Assembly (NCBI GenBank): GCA_007922225.1
Contig: ML679959.1
Span: 22,629,851-22,693,850 of the forward strand
Source of the DNA: Emydura subglobosa
Taxonomy: Eukaryota; Chordata; Testudines; Chelidae
DNA length: 64,000 bases
Direction of reading: 5' to 3'
The position numbers and the translations under genes are program-made. The notes under the pieces were generated by a model. That model was not told where the DNA came from. It saw nothing but the letters and a program-made list of their open reading frames with translations, and did no database searches. This document shows, in pieces, positions 56,123-64,000 of the stretch. How positions within the stretch are numbered: the first letter of the stretch is position 1; each line of letters begins with the position of its first letter.

Positions 56123-57339
56123 GTGATCCCTACATAAATGTTCTTCCAATCTACAGTAGGAAGTGATGCATGAAAATAATAAACAGTGTGGAGGAAAGTG
56201 GAGGACAAGGAATACAATTAGAAGACCATGGTGTTGCTTGTGTGGTTCCACATGTGAGTTGTTGATTTGGTTTGTATCTGAATCTACGTGTGTGTGGGTT
56301 AATCTATGGCTTTGATTCACTAAAGTATATTTTGCTCCAGTGCAGGTGCTATTTAAGAGGGAGACAGAACAAACATTTCCCTCTCCTTTGGTCTTTTTGG
56401 GGGCAAGCAGAGAGGTAACGCTTTCTCCTTATCATTGCAGATTGTGTGTAGGGAAATGGGGGTTGGGAGCCCATCTCTATTCTGTGATTGTAGTGCTCTT
56501 CAGGAAATGCTCTCTTCTCTTGCTTTAGAGGACCAGAAACACTTCCACAGGGCCCTGATGCTGTGATACATCATTTTTAGCAAAAATCTCTGTCTTCCTG
56601 ATTCTTGTGCCCCAGAGAGTGATACTTCATATGTGACTTGAAGACTTCAGAAGCTTACGGTGCCCTCTGAAGTACATGCATTGGGAATGTCCCAAGAGGG
56701 TCATTAACATTGGAACAGTTATTGAGTTATGTCATCTGAATCTTGTAAGTGAATGAAAGCTGCAGGTCTTCTAACATTTCCTTCCTCACAGAAGATCTGA
56801 CCCTGGTGGGAGAGCAGAGACGACCTGACTGCTCTCTCTAGACTAGAACATAATTCTCAGCCAGAGAGGAAATAAGGGAAAGGAAACCATTAAGTCTTTC
56901 ACTTAAAGTTTTGTCAAACTTCAACATTTTTGGCTCAGTTCCTATCTGACGGACAGGCAAAAGTTTGAACCAATTTTTATATTTCTCACACCAGCTCCCC
57001 ATCCCTATTCTAAACCCATATCAATCCTTCAAAAGCAGTTAATTGCTTTGCAGAATGACTTCCAGCTGGGAGGATAAATAGGCAGGTTTTTTCTGTTGTC
57101 AGTGTATGCTGTAGCATGAGATACCAAATTCAGGACAAAGAGGAACGTTAACAACGCTGTGATGCTTCAAGCTTCTAGCACAGAGGCTGATACTTGCAAA
57201 TTCATTTCTAAATTCAGTTCTGATGTATTGTGGTGAAAAGGCTACAATAGTTCAGCGGCAATGGCCAGACTCCAAAAGTATTTCTTCTGAAAGAGAGTTT
57301 TGTTAAATTCTGAAAATATATTAGTGTTTTGGGGGTAAT
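56123..57339. other. No feature recognised
   Basis: Read without finding a named repeat or coding motif. Confidence 0.4.
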
Positions 57340-57452
57340 ATGGGGCCAAGTTGAAATGCCACTTACATGAGTGTAAATTTGGAGCATCTCTGTGAAAGTG
57401 AAAAGAATGACTCCTGATTTATGGTGGCGCGGTTGAGAATCCAGTCTGGCCC
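57340..57452. repeat. Short palindromic MITE-like repeat, degenerate
   Basis: GGGGCCAAGTTGAAATGCCA, TTACATGAGTGTAAATTTGG, AATGACTCCTGATTTATGG and AGAATCCAGTCTGGCCCA. The ends (GGCCAA, TGGCCCA) match the family; the centre is decayed. Confidence 0.5.
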
Positions 57453-57519
57453 ATAGCTATTTAGAAATTGCAGAAAATGTATAAGCTCATGTTTTCGATA
57501 TTTAAGATTATTCTATATA

Positions 57520-57732
57520 TTATTATTTATTATTTATATTATCATAGAATGAACCCCAGTAATGGACCAGGATTCCATTGTACTAGGTACTGTACAAACA
57601 CAGAACAAAAAATCTTCCTTGCAAAGTGCTTACAAATTACGTATAAGACAAGAGACTTATATGGATGGATATGGACAGAAAGACGGGCAGTACAAGGAAA
57701 TTATGAGACAAGTCAGCATGATAGGATGTAGT
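57520..57732 (+). repeat. Dispersed SINE-like repeat, family A, longest copy
   Basis: TTATTATTTATTATTTATAT, AATGAACCCCAGTAATGGAC, CCATTGTACTAGGTACTGTA, CAAACACAGAACAAAAAATC, TATAAGACAAGAGACTTATA, CAGAAAGACGGGCAGTACAA and GTCAGCATGATAGG. This copy shows the 3' part that the others lack. The 87-codon frame at 57468-57731 is just this repeat read through. Confidence 0.8.
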
Positions 57733-58824
57733 CTTATATACATAGAGGTTTTTTGTTGTTAGACAAGCAGGAAATATAACTGAAGTTACATGATGGTGCA
57801 TCTAAATTTGAGATTTTGTGATTGCAGTATTAACTACAAAAACTGAAAAAGCAAAAAGAATATAAATGGGCCCTCAGTTGCAAACTTACTGCTGCTTGCA
57901 TCCACATTACAGTGAGCTGCATAAAACGAAAGATCTGTCCAAAACATAAAGACTAAAATCCATTTTCATTCTGAATGGCTGTGGATTACGGAGATCCTAA
58001 TATCACAATATTGATGGTTCTGTTTCCAAGGCATGCACGGCCTTCCTGCTTGAAAGAGGTCCTAGAAATGGCACTCTTTACGCCTCAGAGATGCCGAGGT
58101 CAGAAAGCACTTCACTAGGGTCCCAGAGGGGCTATCACTGTAACAAGAATCTGTTTGCAGTAATCGCTGGCAATGTTGACAGAATGTTCCAAACCATCTG
58201 CTTGAGGGGCTAGTGTTAACTCTATCAAATCCTAATATTTTAAGACCGCTGATCTCTGGGCCCAGGAGGCCTGGTGACAGGGAGTTCTCGCCAGGCCTGC
58301 ATTAGTTTGCCTTCATCTCATCACCAAATACACTAATGCCCCTTAGACAAAATGCTTGATATGTGTGAAATAAGATAAACAGAATTGGGAAATGAAGGAA
58401 TAAGACACAGGAATTTTCGTATCATATTTCACTAGGTAAGATCTCTCTTTCTCTTAGTCCTTTTAAAAAATATTTTCTTCATATGCAAACATATTTTTGG
58501 TTTCTGTAATGTTTATCCCTGCAAAGATGTATAGGAATATATTTTTCCCCTTTAAAAATAGGTGAAAAAGTAAATGAAGTATATAGAAGTCCCTCACAAT
58601 CTCTGCTGCTGCTGTGACTTTTGTGAGGTTAGAGCTGTGTACAGAAATTAGTGGCTTTATGGAAATTCAAGTTTACCTTGTTTTTAGGAGATACTGAATG
58701 GGCTAAAAATTGGGCGGGATATTCTGAGAGACTGAAAAAATCACATTTGACAAATTTTATTTATTTCACCAAGTCTTTAGAACACAAAGCACTACATCAT
58801 CTCATGGTCCATCTCTTAATATCT
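57733..58824. other. No feature recognised
   Basis: Unassigned. Confidence 0.4.
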
Positions 58825-58985
58825 TGCATTCATACAGCACCTTTCATTCTGAAAGATCACAAGCGCTATATAAACTGGGGAACCAGTCATGCAAACACTT
58901 ACACATATGAGTAACTCAATGCATCTGAGTATTCCCCTTTTAGCATCAGTGGGAGTGCTCATATGCATTGTGTTTGTAGGATGAG
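58825..58985. repeat. Two abutting repeats: CACTT-word fragment and a GCAGGATC-type small palindrome
   Basis: 58825-58880 (CATACAGCACCTTTCATTCT, TGAAAGATCACAAGCGCTAT) matches the fragment at 30765-30830. It is followed by CCAGTCATGCAAACACTTAC, ACATATGAGTAACTCAATGC and ATCAGTGGGAGTGCTCATAT, then TGTGTTTGTAGGATGAGGGG, a GTTACTCA-subtype palindrome. Confidence 0.6.
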
Positions 58986-59059
58986 GGGCTATGTATACAG
59001 GAATCATTTCACACACAAGAATGGAAAACCAGCTAACGTCATTTACATTACATCACATC

Positions 59060-59440
59060 AGAGGCGTATCAGATGATGGCAAATATCTAATTGCCTATCT
59101 AGTTAGCATTTATACCGTATTCCTCATCATCTAGCACTGAGAAACAGATGAGCTTTCTTTGAGCCATCCGGTAGAACTTAATTAAGAATTATATCGCTGA
59201 TAGAAAATTCTACACGATGGTTTAAAAGAATCTGGAACGAATATTATTCTCTTAAATTCTGTGAGTTTTTAGTTTCTTTAGAACCATATTGGCATCAATT
59301 TCTCTTAAATTCTATAGGACTTTTCTTTAAGGTAAATAGTAAAAAGAATAACATTTTTTAATTGAAACTACTGAGAGAATTTACGAAGCCAGAATATAAT
59401 TACTTGAACTGCGATTTGGCTGCATCGATTTGGAACTGGG
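59060..59440. other. CpG-retaining AT-rich block, candidate conserved non-coding element
   Basis: Nine CpG dinucleotides occur in about 380 bases of otherwise AT-rich, non-repetitive sequence (for example GGCGTATC, ATACCGTA, TCCGGTAG, ATATCGCTG, ACACGATGG, GGAACGAAT, TTACGAAG, TGCGATTT, GCATCGATTT). CpG is normally depleted by methylation and decay in this kind of sequence. Retention suggests constraint or low methylation. This is an inference; no motif identifies a function. Confidence 0.3.
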
Positions 59441-59934
59441 GACTAATTAAGGACTGCAAGACACCAAGACCTCTTTTACATTTCATTCAGAAGATAGCAC
59501 TATGCCTCCTAACACCATGTCTCAGGTATTGATTTAGCATGGACTCAGAGGAAAGATTGTCATCTACTGAATTATTTACATCACTTCCTAGCTTTCCCTA
59601 GTTGTTTCCTGTCCAGGTACAAACCTAGTCCAACTCTACTTAGCTTGTGAGATCTGACAATTGCAGACAAGGCTGCACATCTGTTGGTGAAACATATAGG
59701 TTCAAATATGAATTAAAATCCAAAGGGACAGTGGTAACTTCAGGGAGGAATTTTGTATTTTGAAAGTCTCTCAACTCCTTGTATCATCGTAGCTCTGGCA
59801 ACACTGGGCTGCTCCTCACTTCCCTTCTTCTTGGTTTTGCCTAAAATTTTAGGTGAATTTGGAAAAAAAATGCTTGTTATTCTTGACAGAATATATGCAT
59901 GTATGTGGCAGGGCGTTCATCCACTTGGAGACTT
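59441..59934. other. No feature recognised
   Basis: Unassigned. Confidence 0.4.
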
Positions 59935-60042
59935 TCTTTATTATTTATTTGTATTGTGGTAGCACTTAAGTGCTCCAGACATGGACTAGGGCCTCACTGT
60001 GCAAGGCGCTGTACAAACAGAACAAAAAGACATCTTTTTGGA
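59935..60042 (+). repeat. Dispersed SINE-like repeat, family A
   Basis: TTTATTATTTATTTGTATTG, TGGTAGCACTTAAGTGCTCC, ACATGGACTAGGGCCTCACT, GTGCAAGGCGCTGTACAAAC and AGAACAAAAAGACA. Cut short at the right. Confidence 0.8.
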
Positions 60043-60304
60043 CATCATTTAGACTGGCACTTGGAAATGCAAGCGAACATCTAGATTTCTCTACCACATC
60101 AGGAGAAAAAGGTGATGGTCTAAGTATGGTTCATGTTTAAGGTACTGTAAATGGAACAAAAAAGCATGTTTTTGTGGTCTTAAGGATTTATTTCCCCACT
60201 TTCTATGTGACTAGAGTTCAATATCACCCTGCTGTTCCCACCAACTATGCAGCATCAGGCAAAGGCCACTGCTAGAGTATGGACCATTGATGTGATCTCA
60301 TTTG
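60043..60304. other. No feature recognised
   Basis: Unassigned. Confidence 0.4.
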
Positions 60305-60392
60305 GCAAGTAATACAGACTGCGTTAAATTCTCAGCTGGTATAAACCACTTTCACTACCCTGAATTTACACCAGCAAAGGATCTGGTCTGAT
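60305..60392. repeat. Short palindromic MITE-like repeat, degenerate
   Basis: TTAAATTCTCAGCTGGTATA and GAATTTACACCAGCAAAGGA are mirrored around ACCACTTTCACTACCC. The right end is TCTGGTCTG. Confidence 0.5.
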
Positions 60393-60674
60393 AATTCTTG
60401 CTAGTGGACGACAAGAAAGAAGGTGTCTAGAAGGGAAGAAGATGTGGGCTTGTATGTTGTATTCCCTGACCATTGATCCCTGAAGTTCCCCACAACTCTG
60501 CCATGTGCAGATTGTCATATCAGCATGCAGTAATCCAGCTTGAAAGAGTAAAGTACTTCATCATCTTGAGAAAACTTTTATTAAATGCTGACCTGAAAAT
60601 AGTAAAGGAAGTTCAGTGTATTAAGTTCTGTTTTTTATTGGGAGGAGTGATTGAGGGCTGTCACCAGCTTCTTT

Positions 60675-60835
60675 TAGTGCATCTCCTCTCTTCCAGTTAC
60701 TTCATTGAGTTCTGTACCTTGAGCTCATCTCCTCTTGCAGCTGCTTTGGTGAGCTCACTCACTGTAGTTCATCTCCTATAGTTGCTTCACTGAGTTACTC
60801 TAGTGTGTCTCTTCTCTTCTGGATGCATCTGTTAA
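60675..60835. repeat. Degenerate minisatellite, about 40-48-bp unit, 3-4 copies
   Basis: Each unit holds CATCTCCTCT or a variant, then CAGTTGCTT-like, then TGAGTT or TGAGCTC: GCATCTCCTCTCTTCCAGTT, CTCATCTCCTCTTGCAGCTG, TTCATCTCCTATAGTTGCTT, TGTCTCTTCTCTTCTGGATG. Divergence between units shows the array is old. The overlapping 102-codon frame (60473-60781) is partly made of these units. Confidence 0.6.
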
Positions 60836-61064
60836 CCTCCTCTGCTGCTCTATCTGCTTCTTTCGCACAGTAACATAGAGAGGAAGTGTTTCCAGAAATA
60901 AATTACATTTATACATTTATTCGTAATGATTCCAACCCTCTCTCCATGTCATCGATGGATAGGCCTGTCTTCTTCATTGTCAACATAGAAAGTGTTTTAG
61001 CTTCTGTATTACAGTAAGCAACTGGGAGCCACTATCCATCTAAGGTACTTATATCTCCTCCCCC

Positions 61065-61270
61065 CCCCATCATCCTACTATCTGAGTGCCTCATAACATC
61101 TTTGTAAGATAGGGAAATGCTATTATCCTTGTTTTACAGATGGGGAATTGAGGCAGAAGAGAGATTAAATGAATTGCACACGGTCATACAAGAAGCCTGC
61201 GGCAGAGTGGGGAACTGAATGCTGGAAGCCTATGGCCCACGCTAGTACCTTAAGAACTGGACCAGCCATC
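61065..61270 (-). repeat. MIR-type core-SINE relic
   Basis: On the plus strand: CTCATAACATCTTTGTAAGA, TAGGGAAATGCTATTATCCT, TTTTACAGATGGGGAATTGA, GGCAGAAGAGAGATTAAATG and GCACACGGTCATACAAGAAG, then GGCAGAGTGGGGAACTGAA. This is the complement of MIR, so the SINE lies on the minus strand. Confidence 0.85.
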
Positions 61271-62160
61271 CTCTCAATAACTAAGTCCACAAAACATTTT
61301 CTGTTTTCAGTTGCTTCTAACTTCCTGAAACATCCACCTTTCACACTGAAATTTTCCATGAGTGTGGTCTGCCTTAGGGGAAATTATATTTCTCTTATGT
61401 TTGAGCAGACATGGTCCAACTGTTTTTAAGTATTGGGAGTAAAATAGTTCCGATTTAATTTTTTTTTTTTTTAATTCTGTGATGTTTTTTATAATTGCCG
61501 CAAAACCAAAATACCTGAGGTTTGAAAATTATAATTTGGAATGAAAATAACCTTTAATGAGGAGTCAGAATGGCTTTGTTCTGAAAGAATTTGGTTTGGT
61601 TTTGACTGAGTCCTAAGTCTTTGAAAATCTTATGCCAAGCACGCATGGGATATTTTTTGTTAGCTTCTTAAATGCTTCTCAAAGAGGGATGCCATGTACA
61701 TAGTAATAAACTCCTTAGTTCTGAGAATTGCCACCCTAACAGTGGGGACTCACTCCTCAAATACTATGGGAGACCCTAGATATAGTCAAAAAAGTCCTTT
61801 TTCCTCTGCTGCGTTCCCCATCAGAAAGACCCAGAATGCGCACAGAGTTGGGAGTCATAAGGTCCACAGTTCTATTCCCCATATATTTTGCTGGCATCAT
61901 TTTTTGATATTTGAAAATTCTTGTGATTTTTTTGGGGTTTTTTTTGGTGGGTCTTTGGTATGGTCACTAGCACATTTTTCAGTGGTTGGCTTGGAGTGTT
62001 AAATATATTATTTTTTTATTTCGTATTTAATTTGATATAAAAAACTAGGAAGTTCCATAGAAATATTGCATGAAGAGATCATTAATGTTGCAAAGTTAAG
62101 CTCTTAAAACTCAGGAAAAGCGTGCCACAGTGTGTGTATGCATTTTTATAACATAGTCTT
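61271..62160. other. No feature recognised
   Basis: T-rich runs at 61458-61472 and 61926-61946 only. Confidence 0.4.
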
Positions 62161-62205
62161 TAATTTTATAATTTCATATTATTTCATATAATTTCATATT
62201 ATTTC
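62161..62205. repeat. Small tandem repeat, ATTTCATATT unit
   Basis: TAATTTCATATTATTTCATA repeats about three times with small changes. Confidence 0.7.
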
Positions 62206-62264
62206 TCGAGCATAATATTACCTTTTTCTTTTTTATATATCCCAATGGAAGAGTTATAACATAG

Positions 62265-62500
62265 ACGAGATAAGTGTAGGCTTGTAGTTAAAGCCCTGTA
62301 CTGGGGCTCAAGAGATCTGGATTCAGTCCCTCACTCTGCCATAGATCGCCTGTGTGAACTTGAGCAAGTCATTTAACCTCTCTGGTCCTCAGTTTTCCCA
62401 TTTGTAAAATAGGAATAATAATGTACTTCCCTACGTTGCAAGGGTATTGGAAGGCACTAAGACATTACTGCTGGTAAATAAATATGTATGTCAGAAGCTG
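62265..62500 (+). repeat. MIR-type core-SINE, well preserved
   Basis: GTAGTTAAAGCCCTGTACTG, GGATTCAGTCCCTCACTCTG, GTGTGAACTTGAGCAAGTCA, TTTAACCTCTCTGGTCCTCA, GTTTTCCCATTTGTAAAATA and GGAATAATAATGTACTTCCC. It has the tRNA-like head (B-box word GATTCAGTCCC), the core and the LINE-like tail in order. Confidence 0.9.
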
Positions 62501-62651
62501 CAGTAAAATGTGTGATGGAAGTTCTCCATATCCTCCCTACCAACCAGAGAAATTCCATTTGTATCCTGAAATATCCACCCAGTTTTTACCCTTCTCTATT
62601 CAAGAGAAAATATTAGAACTGATTTAAATTTTTTTTAAAAGATAGCGGAGG

Positions 62652-62880
62652 CAGGGTCATAACCAGAAGTGATTTTCTGGTAGGGTCTGAGATTGACTTG
62701 GATGGGCCTGGGACACTTCCTGCTTCCAGTCACGGAAGCGGGAAGTTCGGGTAGCGACTGGCCGAAAGCTGCTTGACGCTCCTGGGTAGCTTAAGTGAAA
62801 CATTGGCAGCAGAAGCAACAGATTGGTTGGGCCTTCTTTCAAAGTGGGTCAGCTGTGGCCCACCTGTAGCTATGCCCCTG
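62652..62880. mobile_element. hAT-type MITE with 8-bp target duplication
   Basis: Left end CAGGGTCATAACCAG; the reverse complement of the right end is CAGGGGCATAGCTAC. Flanking 8-mers are AGCGGAGG (62644-62651) and AGCAGAGG (62881-62888), 7 of 8 identical, as expected of hAT insertion. The element is 229 bp and non-coding. A 107-codon minus frame over it (62730-63053) is spurious. Confidence 0.85.
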
Positions 62881-62888
62881 AGCAGAGG

Positions 62889-63180
62889 AGAGGAGGAAGA
62901 ACGTACCCAGTCTAATAGCAAATACACACCCCTCCTCAGATAGAAGAGCATCTTCTTCCACATCAAACTAATGCCATTTTGTACATCTTCCAGAAGTGTA
63001 GGGTGTGACTGATATTGCAACCACATGTAAAGTCTTTGGGGATTATATTGCATTAAATTTATGGATCACTGTGGGCCACGTTGTATGCAACTTGCAGGGG
63101 TGGGGAGAGGATTATTACAGCTCCTCTGGGAACCAAAAAGAGTGGGGATGATTAAGATGAATCACTGAGGTTGTAAACTC
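62889..63180. other. No feature recognised
   Basis: Unassigned. Confidence 0.4.
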
Positions 63181-63900
63181 CTCCCGAGAGGTACCAGCCC
63201 CTGGGAAGTCTTGCACATATTGGTTCAAACTGGGTTTTCCAGAGACCAACAGACAAAGAAAGGGCTTTTGGCATAAAAAGGCTGTGTTTAATCTGAGTTA
63301 GGGTCTTTTCTCTGATCTAGCAAATGGGAATTTATGTCCACAGGGGGCCCCAACCCTTGCGGAAGGGTTGGAAGGACTTTGACCGACTAGGGCCCCATAC
63401 GACTCATGGGTGACCTCTGGTAAGCTTGCATAGAAAAACCTTTTCTTGTTTTTGTATGTTGTCTCTGTAATGCTTTTACCTTAAGAATCCAATATGCTTA
63501 CTTAGAAAGAGCTGTGTGGTAACTTATAGCTGGTGGCAATACACTGTTCATAGCCCTCAGAGAAAAAAAGCAAAGCACCGGGCAAACTGATTTGCTGGAG
63601 ATATCACAGTGTAAGGCAGGGAGCTGTGCATCCTTATAACCCTGGTCAGGAGAGAGAAAGACATAGGTCTCCACCCAAGCGAGGTGATGACTGGGTGCTG
63701 GAAACCATAAGTGGGTACCCTCAAGGGATCATGATGGGGTGATATAGGTGGGGTTACCCTGAAACCGTGACACAGGGTAACTAGGGAGTGATGCAGAGCA
63801 CTGCTTTCCTCACCAGGGAGCTGAGTTCCGAATCCTGCAATTGACAGTGGGCGGGTGCACTGCTGAGCCCACACAGAGCACCATTGAGTTTAGTAGGATT
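63181..63900 (+). mobile_element. Possible LTR-derived sequence
   Basis: GCATAAAAAGGCTG (63271-63284) looks like a TATA box in a short promoter context. GTAAGCTTGCATAG, CTCTGTAATGCTTTTACCTT, GAAAGAGCTGTGTGGTAACT and CAAAGCACCGGGCAAACTG follow. I recall this composition from LTR-type repeats of turtles but see no paired LTR, primer-binding site or pol segment. The 105-codon minus frame 63557-63874 has no motif. Confidence 0.3.
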
Positions 63901-64000
63901 CAGTGCAAGGTGTAACATTTTGCATGGATCACAATGCGAGACTGAGGCTTTAATGTGTGGCTGCTGCTATTTCCCCTACCCTCTGCCAACCCATGAACTT
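63901..64000. other. Window end, nothing recognised
   Basis: No feature. Confidence 0.4.

Noticed and set aside
62730..63053. 107-codon minus frame
   Set aside because: Starts outside and runs into the hAT-type MITE at 62652-62880; no motif.
1..64000. CRISPR array or prokaryotic operon
   Set aside because: No spaced direct repeats of CRISPR type and no ribosome-binding-site/operon structure. CR1, MIR and MITE content shows a vertebrate genome.

Overview
The window looks like intergenic or intronic vertebrate DNA, most likely from a turtle. A crocodilian or other sauropsid is less likely. It is AT-rich, has two 100-base assembly gaps, and contains no intact protein-coding gene, rRNA, tRNA or CRISPR array that I can support. 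The organism call rests on the repeats: CR1 LINE fragments with the 3' end typical of chelonians, degenerate core-SINE (MIR-type) copies, several hAT-type MITE families, very short palindromic MITE-like repeats, and Penelope-like retroelement (PLE) fragments. Family names are recognised by eye and were not checked against a database.

Layout. 0-10 kb: a possible zinc-knuckle relic, a MITE, and a 1.8-kb CR1 copy with a decayed reverse transcriptase on the minus strand. 10-21 kb: a MIR copy, small palindromes, a gap between GT and TA microsatellites, a nearly perfect 290-bp fold-back element and a second MITE. 20-28 kb: a dense cluster of transposon fossils with two hAT-type MITEs, a composite tRNA-like SINE, another MITE, an AT-rich inverted repeat, a poly-C/purine tract running into the second gap, and a head-to-head PLE palindrome. 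29-33 kb: a CR1 3' end, a MIR copy, and a PLE fragment with a recognisable GIY-YIG endonuclease segment and a hammerhead-like core. 33-36.6 kb: quiet AT-rich sequence. 36.6-49.4 kb: a possible LTR, several CR1 tails, a second PLE-like element with a hammerhead-like core, a decayed hAT (ZBED-like) transposase, and the C-terminal end of a non-CR1 LINE. 49.4-54.4 kb: quiet sequence with few repeats. 54.4-64 kb: TIR elements, a dispersed SINE-like family with one nested insertion, a short CpG-retaining AT-rich block that may be conserved non-coding DNA, a degenerate minisatellite, two MIR copies, a 229-bp hAT-type MITE with a near-perfect 8-bp target duplication, and a possible LTR-derived tail.

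Nothing here works together as an operon or pathway. The biology is a layered record of transposition. The most interesting signal is that two different PLE-like repeats carry the same hammerhead-like architecture (CTGANGA, one A, a short stem II, then GAAAGCTT), and that two of the three PLE-type loci carry an inverted copy of their own terminal segment. Dating, family names and any function of the conserved-looking blocks are inference.
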